Assembly: GCF_004217095.1 (NCBI RefSeq)
Contig: NZ_SHKO01000003.1
Coordinates: 496,001-560,000 of the forward strand
DNA: 64,000 nucleotides
Source: Advenella incenata
GTDB lineage: Bacteria; Pseudomonadota; Gammaproteobacteria; Burkholderiales; Burkholderiaceae_B
Direction of reading: 5' to 3'
In this document: positions 30,030 to 40,731 of the stretch, piece after piece
How positions within the stretch are numbered: position 1 is the stretch's first letter
How the letters are laid out: every line of letters begins with the position of its first letter
Program-made: the position numbers and the translations under genes
Notes under the pieces: generated by a model
Seen by the model: only the letters and a program-made list of their open reading frames with translations
Told to the model about the DNA's origin: nothing
The model's database searches: none

Positions 30030-31679
30030 ATGGTTACCAGAACAATCGAAGTGAATGAGGAAAAATCGGCATCGGGGCGATTGCTGCCATTTCGGCAGTC
30101 TTTGATGGCTGTGCTGGGCATCTGTTTTGTCGGTATGCTGGTGGGCCTGGATCAAACCATTGTCGGCACCGCCTTGCCTACCATCGTGGCCGAGCTCAAT
30201 GGTTTTGAGCTATACGCGTGGGTTGGCACTTCCTATCTGCTGGCCTCGGTCATTACTGTTCCTATCTGTGGTCGCCTGAGTGACTATTACGGACGCAAGC
30301 CATTCGTGGTTGCGTCCGTTATTATTTTCACCATTGCTTCGATGCTTTGCGGGATGGCCGGCAGCATGACACAACTGGTGCTGGCCAGGGCCTTGCAGGG
30401 CATTGGTGGCGGGATGCTGGTCGGCACCGCCTTCGCCTGTGTGCCGGACTTGTTCCCGGACGCCAAAGTGCGTCTGCGCTGGCAGATTCTGCTCAGTTCA
30501 TCTTTTGGCATTGCCTCGGCTGTCGGCCCCTCCCTGGGCGGGTTTCTGACCGAATATTACGGCTGGCGCTCGGTGTTCTATGTCAATCTGCCGGTCGGCC
30601 TGATTAGCCTGTTCTTTATCTGGCAATATTTGCCACTGATTCGTTACAAGCGCGAACAGACAATTCGTCTGGACTGGCAGGGCGCGGTGCTGATTGCGCT
30701 GTTCCTGGGCTGTCTGCAACTGGCGGTGGAACTGTTTGCTACGCATGGCGTTTCCTGGCAGGTCGGCTTGTTTTCCGTCGTGTCCGTCGCAGCGTTTATT
30801 GTCCTTATACGCTGGGAGCGACGTTGCGCTTTTCCGCTGCTGCCGCTGGAAGTCTTCCGGGATCGCAGCCTGGGCACCATGTTCACCTTGTCGTTATTGA
30901 CCGGGTTTGTGATGTTCGGCATGCTGTTCTATATCCCGCTGCTGCTGCAGGGCGGCTTCGGCTATTCTCCCAACGACGCCGGCATGCTGGTTACGCCGCT
31001 GGTGGTATGCATTACGGTGGGCAGTATCCTGAGCGGTCGCATCGTTATTCGCCTGGCCCGACCCAACTGGATTCTGTATATCGGTTTTGTGTTGACGGCG
31101 ATCGCCGTGGGCGGCGTGGTCTTTTATGATCGTGGTATGCCACAGTTGGTCTTTTTGCTGTACATGACGCTCGGTGGCGTCGGGCTGGGTTTCATTATGC
31201 CCAACCTGACCATTTTCAGCCAGGAGCTGTCCGGCCGCAATAATCTGGGCATCGTGACGGCGCTGGTGCAGTCCATTCGCATGATTGGCGGTATGCTGGG
31301 AACGGCTATTATCGGCACCATGGTCAATTACTATTATGTCGCTGGCATTCAGGCCGATGCTAAAAAAATCGACTCGCCGGAGCTGGTTCTGGCGCTGTCT
31401 GATCCACAACTGCTGGTCAGGACAGATAGTCAGGCGGGGCTGATAACTGAAATGGCCAGCCTGGGGCAGAATGCCCTTCCTTGGTTGCAGGTGGCGCGCG
31501 ATCATATGGTCGGTGCGATCGAGTCAGGCCTGATTGTGGTATTTGCGGTGAATGTGATTGCCCTATTGTGGCTCTACAGGCTGCCGCTGATCCGCTTTGC
31601 CAGCGTGGGCAATACGATGGCCGAGCCAGCCGTCCCCCCCCGGCGCCGGCGTCGACTGCGGGGCAAGGACAAGGGCTAG
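30030..31679 (+). CDS. MFS multidrug exporter, DHA2 (EmrB/QacA) family
   Basis: A 549-residue major-facilitator exporter of the 14-helix drug:proton antiporter type. The motif GLDQTIVGTALPTIV in helix 1, the loop motif GRLSDYYGRKP and the helix-5 motif PSLGGFLTE are present. It ends in a basic tail (RRRRRLRGKDKG). It sits between kdsA and eno, which are usually neighbours in relatives, so it was probably inserted. No regulator or EmrA partner is adjacent; substrate unknown. Confidence 0.92.
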   Translation: MVTRTIEVNEEKSASGRLLPFRQSLMAVLGICFVGMLVGLDQTIVGTALPTIVAELNGFELYAWVGTSYLLASVITVPICGRLSDYYGRKPFVVASVIIFTIASMLCGMAGSMTQLVLARALQGIGGGMLVGTAFACVPDLFPDAKVRLRWQILLSSSFGIASAVGPSLGGFLTEYYGWRSVFYVNLPVGLISLFFIWQYLPLIRYKREQTIRLDWQGAVLIALFLGCLQLAVELFATHGVSWQVGLFSVVSVAAFIVLIRWERRCAFPLLPLEVFRDRSLGTMFTLSLLTGFVMFGMLFYIPLLLQGGFGYSPNDAGMLVTPLVVCITVGSILSGRIVIRLARPNWILYIGFVLTAIAVGGVVFYDRGMPQLVFLLYMTLGGVGLGFIMPNLTIFSQELSGRNNLGIVTALVQSIRMIGGMLGTAIIGTMVNYYYVAGIQADAKKIDSPELVLALSDPQLLVRTDSQAGLITEMASLGQNALPWLQVARDHMVGAIESGLIVVFAVNVIALLWLYRLPLIRFASVGNTMAEPAVPPRRRRRLRGKDKG

Positions 31680-31894
31680 CCGGAAAAAATACGGCTGGCA
31701 TCGTAAACCGCCGCAGGCGCGAGGCGGGACGGCAGGTAACAGGTAGCGCGGGCAACGGTGGCCGGCGCGCTGCAGCACGGTCTGGTTACGCAATTTGCCG
31801 TTTTCTTTGCCGGCCATTGCCCAGGCTAAAATGTAAAAAAAGAGATACAAGTTCATTTGCCAGCGGATGCAAAATTACAAGATTGGCTGAGTAA

Positions 31895-33244
<1,350 letters not shown>

Positions 33245-33274
33245 GCGCTGCGGCGCGAGTATTGAGCATTTGTC

Positions 33275-33736
33275 ATGCGCTTACTATACCTTGCCCTGAT
33301 GGTTGCCTGCGTAGCCATACAATATCCGCTGTGGTGGGGGGAAGAGGGGTGGGCGCGCGTGACAGTGCTCAAGCAGCAACTGGAAGCCCAGGAAGAGAAG
33401 AACAAGGCGTTGCTGGCGCGCAATAATGCAATGGATGCCGAAGTACATGATCTGAAAACGGGCACCGATGCGCTTGAAGATCGCGCCCGTATTGAAATGC
33501 GCATGATCAAAAAAGACGAAACATATGTGCAGATCCTGACGCCGAATGAGCCGCAACCCGACGTGCCGGTCAGCTACGAGGTGCCTGGTGCATCCAAGGC
33601 CAAGACAGCGCCTGCTGCGGCAGCCAAGCCCCACGCCTCGGGCAAGGCCCAGGCAAAAGCAACAACTGGCGGCAATACCCGGGCAAAGTCCGATAGTGGC
33701 AAGCCGGCAAAATCATCAAAACCGGTACAGCAATAG
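33275..33736 (+). CDS. ftsB: Cell division protein FtsB
   Basis: A 153-residue bitopic protein of the divisome FtsB-FtsL-FtsQ complex. It has a short cytoplasmic start, one helix (residues 3-20), then a coiled coil (about 28-75) ending in the ARIEMRMIKKDETYVQIL signature. A C-terminal tail of about 60 residues (Ala/Lys/Ser-rich, low complexity) makes it longer than E. coli FtsB (103 residues). It follows eno. Confidence 0.93.
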   Translation: MRLLYLALMVACVAIQYPLWWGEEGWARVTVLKQQLEAQEEKNKALLARNNAMDAEVHDLKTGTDALEDRARIEMRMIKKDETYVQILTPNEPQPDVPVSYEVPGASKAKTAPAAAAKPHASGKAQAKATTGGNTRAKSDSGKPAKSSKPVQQ

Positions 33737-33940
33737 CCGTTAGGAATACGCTTTTGCTGCAAGTATCGCTTGTGCAGACCAGGTAGATTCAAAACTGAGC
33801 CAATTCAGGATCTGCTCGGATCAGCACCAGGCCGAATTTGAATGAGCTCGAATCAGAGCTCGGCCAAATCAGTTCCCCAGTCAATATAATTTCCGATGCC
33901 ACGTTTTGTGCCGGTCGTCGTGCGCATTTATCAATAGCGC

Positions 33941-35002
33941 TTATGGCACGCAGGCCGAATCGGCTGGCAGCGCACTTTCAGGAGACTCATTGTTAGCGAG
34001 CGTTACGCTTGGCTGGTGCTGGCTGCTCGCCGCAACGGCATCAGTGCGCGCCTGCGAGGCAGCCGCATCGCCGGCATGTGTTGCGTTGGGCGTTGCTGGC
34101 TGGGAGGCCTTGCTGCTGATTGTGTCGCCGTTGCCACTATTGAAATCACCGGTACCGGCTTTGGCGTTCGATTTGCGTAGCGGTCCCGGTGAGCTGGCAA
34201 AAGCATGACGCTGTTTGTAGCGAACATGGGGTGTTTGTTCGGACAGCCAGAGCACCGGATGCGATTGCATTTCAATCGTGATTGCTGCGCTGATTGGCAA
34301 CACGCCGTGAGTGGCCAGGGGCGATCCGGACGCGTCGATGGCACCGAACACGGTACGCAACAACGTGCGCATGCCCGGTACCACCGGCACATATAAATAG
34401 CGCGCCTGCAGTTGCAGCGTGTTGGCATCGTAGATTGTGCTGCCCGATGCAGGGCCACGTGGATATTGTTGATGTTGACGGTGCTGATAATTGTTATTGA
34501 TGGCCGGGTTGCCGGTTTTCACGGCAATGGGAAGATCTTTTTGCATGAAGTCGGCAAATTCGGCAACATCGGGATGAGTAATGACAATATCCCATGCAAG
34601 CTGGCCATGGTCTTGCTCGAATCGTTTCTGTTGGTGGAGCATCCGTTCGTGCGGGCTGAAAAAAGCGCCTGCCGGCGCATACAGTGGGGCCAGGGCATCT
34701 AGGAATGCGGCTTCGATGGCCTGCGGCCTGGTGTGGTTCACACTGCCTGCGCGGCCGGCTTCAAGCAGCGCAAGACTGACGGCTTGTCGCGTCATATACC
34801 AACGCGAGGCTTCGTAGCTGGCCATGGTTGCAAACATCAGGGGAAGGGCGACAACGAGAAATTCCACCATCGCAAAGCCGTGCTGGCGTCTCAATGAGAA
34901 GCCAGCTATTTTTGATGGCTCGCCGCCAGGCTGGCGTGGCTGGGCAAGAGAGCAGGAGCGGGGGCTGAACAAAAATAGCATGTGAAAAAAAGAGTATTGC
35001 AT
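33941..35002 (-). CDS. TadE-like pseudopilin domain protein
   Basis: A 353-residue protein with an internal hydrophobic helix led by HGFAMVEFLVVALPLM (about residues 41-57), the TadE-like class with glutamate five residues after a glycine, as in prepilin-peptidase substrates. The remainder is probably extracytoplasmic; the last 90 residues are Ser/Ala/Thr-rich and low complexity. No tad pilus genes surround it, so it is an orphan. The true start may lie later than 35002. Confidence 0.6.
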   Translation of the reverse strand: MQYSFFHMLFLFSPRSCSLAQPRQPGGEPSKIAGFSLRRQHGFAMVEFLVVALPLMFATMASYEASRWYMTRQAVSLALLEAGRAGSVNHTRPQAIEAAFLDALAPLYAPAGAFFSPHERMLHQQKRFEQDHGQLAWDIVITHPDVAEFADFMQKDLPIAVKTGNPAINNNYQHRQHQQYPRGPASGSTIYDANTLQLQARYLYVPVVPGMRTLLRTVFGAIDASGSPLATHGVLPISAAITIEMQSHPVLWLSEQTPHVRYKQRHAFASSPGPLRKSNAKAGTGDFNSGNGDTISSKASQPATPNATHAGDAAASQARTDAVAASSQHQPSVTLANNESPESALPADSACVP

Positions 35003-35239
35003 TGCCGCAGTGTGCGCAAAACGAAGGCAAATGTATAGTGTGGATTTCTACGCTGGGCAAGTTTGCGTTGCGGTTATTGGGCGTGCCGCAGACGGTGGCA
35101 GCAGGAACCATGGTTATCACAACCGTGTTTGCCAACATGTTGGGTAAATGACGCGAGGGAAGGTAGCCGCCAGGGCGACAGCACATTGTGTGTATTGCAG
35201 ACGGCGCAACAGGCAGGACGCTGCCCGTTGCGTGCGCGC

Positions 35240-36163
35240 TTAATGCGCGATAGGCTTGGGCGGATCCTCGGGCGATTGGCCATCGATAAACAGACGGGCG
35301 CAATCGATCGCATCGAAGGTGTACGGCTTGCCGCAGAAATTGCAGGCGATGTCGATTTGTTCCTGTTCGCTTAGAATGCTTTCGATTTCGGCCTGGCCGA
35401 GCATCTTGAGCATATTGCCGACGCGTTCCCGTGTGCACGGGCAGAACCAGCGGACTGGTTGCGGCTCGAAAGTGAGTAACGGCTCCTCCCAGAACAGGCG
35501 GTGAATCAGCGTTTCCGGAGACTCACTGAGCATTTCTTCCTGGGTCAGCGTTCGGGCCAGAATGTGGGTGCGCTGCCACGATTCCTCGTGCGCCTCGGCA
35601 TCATCGGCCGAGCCACCATGGTCAGGCAGTCGCTGCAGCAGCAGACCGGTAGCGCGTTGCGCGTTGGCGGCCAGCCAGATGTGCGTATCGAGCTGTTCCG
35701 ACTGTTTCATATAATGCTCCAGGACCTTGGCGACCGAATCGCCTTCCATGGGCACCACACCCTGATAGGGTTGCTGGCCTTCCTGCCGGTCTGTCGGATC
35801 CAGAATGACAATAAACCGACCGTTGCCGTTGCTGTTGAGCAGCGACTGGAATGTGGCATTGTCGGGAACCACAAATTCCTGACGCAACTGTACAGTGGCG
35901 CGCAGGCTCAGGTCTGATTGGCATTCGACCACGATCAGGGCCAGTGCCCCGTCGCCCTGCAGTTGCAGCACGAGCGAGCCATCGAATTTAATATTAGAGG
36001 CAAGCAGCACCGAGGCTGCACACAGCTGCCCGAGCAGGTCGCGAACGACCGGCGGATAGCTCTGATGCGCCAGGCCGGTGTGCCAGGTCTCGGTCAGATC
36101 GACGGTCTGGATGCGGGTGCTGCGGTCGTCAAGCAGGTATTTTTGTAATTGGTCAGTCGTCAT
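35240..36163 (-). CDS. hslO: Redox-regulated chaperone Hsp33
   Basis: A 307-residue Hsp33 holdase that becomes active when its zinc centre is oxidised. The C-terminal zinc ligands are present as CPC (WFCPCTRE) and CNFC (CNFCGKPY). The frame extends to a TTG further upstream, but homology begins at the ATG at 36161-36163 (MTTDQLQK). It follows the gamma carbonic anhydrase gene by 23 bases and probably ends this minus-strand transcript. Confidence 0.95.
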   Translation of the reverse strand: MTTDQLQKYLLDDRSTRIQTVDLTETWHTGLAHQSYPPVVRDLLGQLCAASVLLASNIKFDGSLVLQLQGDGALALIVVECQSDLSLRATVQLRQEFVVPDNATFQSLLNSNGNGRFIVILDPTDRQEGQQPYQGVVPMEGDSVAKVLEHYMKQSEQLDTHIWLAANAQRATGLLLQRLPDHGGSADDAEAHEESWQRTHILARTLTQEEMLSESPETLIHRLFWEEPLLTFEPQPVRWFCPCTRERVGNMLKMLGQAEIESILSEQEQIDIACNFCGKPYTFDAIDCARLFIDGQSPEDPPKPIAH

Positions 36164-36186
36164 GGCAGGGTGGCACAGGGCCAAAA

Positions 36187-36708
36187 TTACGTCAGGCGTT
36201 TAAGGCCGCTGCGATAGCGCTGCCCCTGCCATACGTAATGAGCAGTATTTTTGTGAATATTGGCGATTTCGTCTTCGCTCAGCGTGCGCGCAATTTTGCC
36301 GATACCGATAACGAGCGAGCCGTCTGGGATGACTTTGCCTTCGGTCACGATGGCGCCTGCGCCGATGATACAGTTTTTGCCAATACGTGCGTTATTCAAG
36401 ACAATGGCCTGCATGCCGATCAGAGAGCCTTCCCCAACGGTGCAGCCGTGCAGCATGGCCTGGTGGCCAACAGTAACGTTCTTTTCAATGGTCAGGGGAA
36501 CGCCTTCGTCCACGTGCAGCACACTGCCTTCCTGGACGTTGCTGCCTTCCTGGATCAGGATGGGCGCGTTATCGCCGCGAATGGCCACATTGGCCCAGAC
36601 GCTGACATTTTTTTCCAGGGTGACGTTGCCAATGACCGTCGCGCTATCAAAGACAAAAGCGGTGGTGTCGATGTTTGGCGCCAGCTCATCAATCTGATAC
36701 ACAGCCAT
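36187..36708 (-). CDS. Gamma carbonic anhydrase-like hexapeptide protein
   Basis: A 173-residue left-handed beta-helix protein of the YrdA/gamma-carbonic anhydrase family. The hexapeptide repeats run through GNVTLEKNVSVWANVAIRGD, with zinc-binding histidines in VLHVDEG, VGHQAMLHGC and neighbouring turns. Whether it hydrates CO2 is not known; many relatives have not shown activity. AAGGAG lies 11 bases before the ATG. CO2 hydration would suit a CO2-fixing cell, but the neighbours are unrelated. Confidence 0.9.
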   Translation of the reverse strand: MAVYQIDELAPNIDTTAFVFDSATVIGNVTLEKNVSVWANVAIRGDNAPILIQEGSNVQEGSVLHVDEGVPLTIEKNVTVGHQAMLHGCTVGEGSLIGMQAIVLNNARIGKNCIIGAGAIVTEGKVIPDGSLVIGIGKIARTLSEDEIANIHKNTAHYVWQGQRYRSGLKRLT

Positions 36709-36728
36709 GATGAATATTTCTCCTTTGC

Positions 36729-38180
36729 CTAGCTGGTTACGCTGTCGGTACCGGTATCGGAATCGGTATTGGCATCGCGCCAAACGTAGCCATCTTTGTC
36801 AATGTGGCCGCGAATGGCTGTTGGAATCCACTCCTGTGGTTCGGCCTGCAACGGATGGATCTGGGCGCCGGACCAATAGTGCAAGGCAACTGCCGGATCG
36901 GGATAATCGTTCTGATCTGTCCTGTTGACTGCGATAAAACCCTTCTGGCCAGTTTTCAGTGGCTTGCCGTCCTGGTCGATAACAGTGATTCGATGGCCAG
37001 GATACACGCGGCCCATACTGCCCTGGCGAGGCGCCCATTTTTCCTGGCTTTCGCCAATGATATAGCCAAAGCCCAGCGGGGCGGCAACCACATTGATATC
37101 AACGTCAAAGCGCTGCTTGGCCCATTGGCCCAGCGACGGATCGTAATCGGTGTCCAGGCAACTGATGCTGCGGATGGCCAGCTCGAATTCCTCCAGCGTA
37201 TCGGGGTATTCGCGGATGCGGCGCAAATCCTGGCCGGACGCATGAATATTGGTAATTTGGTAGTGTTCGAGCAGCGTAAACAGTCGTGGAATGGTGCGTC
37301 CAGCCGGGCAGCCGACGATGGACTTGCCGAAATACAGCGTGGGCAACAACGCGTTGAGCAGGCCGTTAGGGCTGTTCCAGTCGTAGGACGTCCAGAATAT
37401 ATCGTTCGTTTTCGGAAACCAGTTCTGTGACGCGACAAAGCCCGGCAGGGTGCCGATCAGAGAGCTGTGATCCAGAAGCACGCCGCGCAACGGTTCGTTT
37501 TCGGCCGTGGCAGGGTACACCAGAATGGCCGGCGTGGAGGCGCTGACCACATGGGGTGTGAATGTGGATGGTTGACGCGCCAGCAGGGTACGCCAGGAAA
37601 TGATCCTGTCGTCATCCGTGTGGATGCCGATGATCTGTTTGACTGGCGAATGATTGTCAACCGCGGAAATAAGCGCAGTAATGGAGTGCTTGTCTACCAC
37701 CGCTACCCGTGCCTGCGAATCATGCAGTCTTTCGGCGTATTCGGCACTGCTCAGGGACGAGGTCAGGGGCACCACAATCGCGCCCACGGTAAGGACCGCC
37801 AACTGGGTGATTGCGCTTTCCGCCGAGTGCTGCAGCGCGACCGCTACGCGGTCCTGCGGCTGCACACCCATGCGGATAAAGCCATTGGCCAGTTTATTGA
37901 CCTTCTCGGACAGCTGCCCGTAAGTCAATAGTGTGAGCTGCCCTACCTGATCTTCGAAATAAATGGCGACCTGGCGTGCTTCGTGCGGGCTGGAGGCCCA
38001 CCGGTGACAGCAGGCATCCGCTATATTGAATACCGAGGGAACCAGCCATTCAAATGATTTATAGAGTGACGAATAATGATCGGTCATAAGGTGGCGTAAA
38101 GAATCGGGGGCGCTAAAGAAATAGGGCAGTGCGTGCAAAAAAGATCCTGCCTGCTGCCCGTGGACTTCTGATTCTATCAT
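36729..38180 (-). CDS. Truncated, motif-poor AMP-dependent synthetase-like protein
   Basis: A 483-residue protein with the N-terminal fold of acyl-CoA synthetase/AMP-ligases. The P-loop core that normally reads SGTTGxPKG is replaced by YPATAENEPLRGV, and the A7-like TGD becomes TAIRGHIDKDGYVW. The C-terminal lid domain with its catalytic lysine is missing; the gene ends in a simple Asp/Thr/Ser repeat. It therefore looks catalytically impaired or diverged rather than a normal ligase. ATG overlaps the stop of the RDD gene by 4 bases (ATGA), supporting this start and translational coupling. Confidence 0.75.
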   Translation of the reverse strand: MIESEVHGQQAGSFLHALPYFFSAPDSLRHLMTDHYSSLYKSFEWLVPSVFNIADACCHRWASSPHEARQVAIYFEDQVGQLTLLTYGQLSEKVNKLANGFIRMGVQPQDRVAVALQHSAESAITQLAVLTVGAIVVPLTSSLSSAEYAERLHDSQARVAVVDKHSITALISAVDNHSPVKQIIGIHTDDDRIISWRTLLARQPSTFTPHVVSASTPAILVYPATAENEPLRGVLLDHSSLIGTLPGFVASQNWFPKTNDIFWTSYDWNSPNGLLNALLPTLYFGKSIVGCPAGRTIPRLFTLLEHYQITNIHASGQDLRRIREYPDTLEEFELAIRSISCLDTDYDPSLGQWAKQRFDVDINVVAAPLGFGYIIGESQEKWAPRQGSMGRVYPGHRITVIDQDGKPLKTGQKGFIAVNRTDQNDYPDPAVALHYWSGAQIHPLQAEPQEWIPTAIRGHIDKDGYVWRDANTDSDTGTDSVTS

Positions 38181-38710
38181 TGAATTGCCGCCGGCGATAG
38201 GTCGACCAGACGGGTGCCGGCCAGCCTGTCATGCAACATCAGTCCGTCTCGGTCAAACCAGCTATAGATAAAGTTGAGAAAGGGCGTAAATACAATGAAC
38301 AAGGTGATAGATGGCCAGCCCAGTGAATTGGAGGCGGTGTACACCAGATAGGCTCCCAGCAGCGGGATTGGCCAGCACAGGACATAGCGCAGCACGAGTT
38401 TGCCCAGGGAAGGACGACTGCCTTGCCGGCTGACGAGCCGGATATTCCAGGTTTTCATTGGTAGTGTCTGTCCGTGTTTGCGCCAGCACAGCACAAAATA
38501 CAGGCCTATGGCGACAAACAGCACGGCCTGGCGTGTGCCCAGAAGGGTCAGGCCGCTGCGGCTTTGCGTGAGCGTGTCGAAAATGTAATCGGCAAAGAAG
38601 ACGACGCCGAACAGGAGCACGGCCTCGTACATCATGCAGGCAAACAGGCGCAAGCGGGAAGGGGAACGGCGCGACAACAGCGCCGCGTCAGCAGGGGCAG
38701 AAGGTTTCAT
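38177..38710 (-). CDS. RDD-family membrane protein
   Basis: A 177-residue inner membrane protein of the RDD family with three to four hydrophobic segments. The cytoplasmic RDD-like pattern appears as RLRLFACMMYEA near the start, and HDRLAGTRLV near the end is typical. Function unknown; some relatives act in salt or ion tolerance. It overlaps the downstream AMP-ligase-like gene by 4 bases. Confidence 0.88.
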   Translation of the reverse strand: MKPSAPADAALLSRRSPSRLRLFACMMYEAVLLFGVVFFADYIFDTLTQSRSGLTLLGTRQAVLFVAIGLYFVLCWRKHGQTLPMKTWNIRLVSRQGSRPSLGKLVLRYVLCWPIPLLGAYLVYTASNSLGWPSITLFIVFTPFLNFIYSWFDRDGLMLHDRLAGTRLVDLSPAAIQ

Positions 38711-38721
38711 GCAGTAGGCTA

Positions 38722-40293
38722 TCAGGGTTTACGGTAGCTTTCGGCGACCATTTCAAATGAAAACAGGCGGCAGTCAAGCGCCCCATTGTACAGTGGCGTG
38801 CGGCGACGCGCTTTCAGGCGCAGTTTTCCGGGCAGTTCCAGGTCGCTGGAAATCACATGCACCTGCCATCCGGCAAATTGCTGTTTCAGGCAGGCGGACC
38901 AGTCGCGCCAGAAACCGTCGTCCTGTTCGTCCATTCGTTCCCCATAAGGGGGGTTGGTGACCAGCCAGCCGGCGTTGGTTGGCGGCTGCAGGTCCAGTGC
39001 ATTGGCCCGGGCAAACTGAATGGAGTCTGGCGCCAGATTGGCGCGCTGCATGTTTTCGCGTGCCGCCTCCAGTGCATGAGGGTTCAGATCGCAGCCGTAT
39101 AACGGAGTCTCCAGCTCCGGCGCGATGCGGCTCAAGGCATCCTCTTTCAAGGCTGTCCATTGGCGGGCATCGGCATTGCGCAGCCGCTCGAAACCAAAGG
39201 GACGGGAGATGCCCGGCGGCACGCCTTGCGCGATCCAGGCGGCTTCGATCAGAATTGTTCCGCTGCCACAAAAGGGATCCAGCAGGGGCAGGGACGGATC
39301 CCAGCCCGAGAGCGCCAGAATGCCGGCAGCCAGGTTCTCGCGCAGCGGCGCTTCGCCTTTGTCCAGACGCCAGCCGCGCTTGAACAGGGATTCTCCGGAG
39401 GTATCAAGGTACAGCGTGCCCGAATCCCGGGTCAGAAAAAGATGCACCCGGGCGTCGGGCCGGACCGTATCGATGCTTGGACGCTCGCCTTCGCGATCGC
39501 GCAGGCGGTCACAGATGCCGTCCTTTGCCTTCAGGTTACAGAACATCAGGCTTTTCATGGGGCTCTGGATGGCCGAGGTATCGACCCGCAAGGAGTGTTC
39601 AGCGCCGAACCAGCGCTCCCATGGGGCGTCGTAAGCCAGTTCGTAGATGTCGTCTTCCTTGAGCACCAGGCCATGCGCTACTTGCACCAGAATCCGGGTT
39701 GCCAGGCGGGAGTACAGGTTGGCCCGCAAAATGCCTGCCCAGTCGGTTTCAAAGGCGCAGCCGGCCCGTCCTTTTTCTACGTGCTCAAAGCCCAGCGCCT
39801 GCATCTCTTCGCAAAGCACTTCCTCCAGGCCCTGCGGGCACGGAGCGAATACTCTGAATGTCTCGGTTAGTCGGGAGGAGGGGCGTGGCCGCGCTTGTTC
39901 GGATTCGTGCTGCGCACGGGTGGCGCGATCGTCTGTTCTGGCCTGGGGTCTTTTCCTGGTCAGGGGGGCGCCAGGGTTGAAGTCGCGGTTGCCGGCTGCC
40001 GGCCTGGGGCGTTCCGTGCGCATCGGACGATCGGTGTGATCAGAAGCCGTGCGGCGCGGTTCGTGCGTTTGAGCAGTCCTGTCGCTGTGCACAGCGGCGC
40101 GATCCGTGGGCAAGGGGCGTCCGGATTTGGCAGGGGTTGTTTTTCCCTGGCCGGAACGCAACTGGCTCTGCGCCACGGCGCGCGCCCGCGCGCCAGAGCG
40201 CACCTTTGGTTTTTCGTCACGCTCGTCGGCTTTGCGCGGCGCGCCACTAAGACTCAGTTTCTTGCGGCTTTGGGGTGTATTGTCATCGGTCAT
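38722..40293 (-). CDS. THUMP-domain 23S rRNA m2G methyltransferase (RlmL-like)
   Basis: A 523-residue class I methyltransferase. Residues 1-140 are low complexity and Arg-rich, then a THUMP domain (about 145-255), then the methyltransferase domain with the NPPYGER catalytic motif and the S-adenosylmethionine region (LLDPFCGSGTILIEA). This matches the N-terminal half of E. coli RlmL, which modifies G2445 of 23S rRNA; here the second domain is absent, as in many betaproteobacteria. The long disordered N-terminus is unusual. Confidence 0.9.
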   Translation of the reverse strand: MTDDNTPQSRKKLSLSGAPRKADERDEKPKVRSGARARAVAQSQLRSGQGKTTPAKSGRPLPTDRAAVHSDRTAQTHEPRRTASDHTDRPMRTERPRPAAGNRDFNPGAPLTRKRPQARTDDRATRAQHESEQARPRPSSRLTETFRVFAPCPQGLEEVLCEEMQALGFEHVEKGRAGCAFETDWAGILRANLYSRLATRILVQVAHGLVLKEDDIYELAYDAPWERWFGAEHSLRVDTSAIQSPMKSLMFCNLKAKDGICDRLRDREGERPSIDTVRPDARVHLFLTRDSGTLYLDTSGESLFKRGWRLDKGEAPLRENLAAGILALSGWDPSLPLLDPFCGSGTILIEAAWIAQGVPPGISRPFGFERLRNADARQWTALKEDALSRIAPELETPLYGCDLNPHALEAARENMQRANLAPDSIQFARANALDLQPPTNAGWLVTNPPYGERMDEQDDGFWRDWSACLKQQFAGWQVHVISSDLELPGKLRLKARRRTPLYNGALDCRLFSFEMVAESYRKP

Positions 40294-40304
40294 GGCTAAG
40301 CCTG

Positions 40305-40724
40305 TCAGAAAGGTTTGGTGACCACAAGAATGACCACCGCCAGCAGTAGCAATACCGGTATTTCATTGAACCAGCGATAAAAAACATGGTCGCGCTGGTT
40401 GCGACCCTGTACAAATTTTTTGTAGATGCGAAAACAGGCGTGATGGTAGCCGATAATCAGCAGTACAAAAAGCAATTTCGCATGCAGCCAGCCATTGGCA
40501 AGGCCGATTCGGTAATACAGCATGAGCACCAGGCCGAAAGCGACGGCCGGCACCGCCAGCATCGTGGTAAAGCGCAGCAGCCGCCTGGCCATGCCCAGCA
40601 GGACCGGATAGACCGGGCCATCCTGGGGCTGCTGGGCCAGGTTGACAAAAATGCGCGGCAGATAGAACAGCCCGGCGAACCAGGCGGTGACAAATACAAT
40701 ATGAAGTGATTTGATCCAGAGCAT
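40305..40724 (-). CDS. HemJ/CopD-like membrane protein
   Basis: A 139-residue, four-helix membrane protein with the opening MLWIKSLHIVFVTAWFAGLF and a basic loop (IYKKFVQGRNQRD). This is the HemJ/CopD-like family; HemJ oxidises protoporphyrinogen IX in heme synthesis, and His8 is in the expected place. A heme role is the likeliest reading but relatives are also annotated as CopD. It follows proA. Confidence 0.82.
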   Translation of the reverse strand: MLWIKSLHIVFVTAWFAGLFYLPRIFVNLAQQPQDGPVYPVLLGMARRLLRFTTMLAVPAVAFGLVLMLYYRIGLANGWLHAKLLFVLLIIGYHHACFRIYKKFVQGRNQRDHVFYRWFNEIPVLLLLAVVILVVTKPF

Positions 40725-40731
40725 TTTATTT

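Noticed and set aside
35038-35151. GTG-initiated 37-codon frame divergent from the TadE gene
   Set aside because: Hydrophobic-looking but the ribosome site is distant and there is no independent support.
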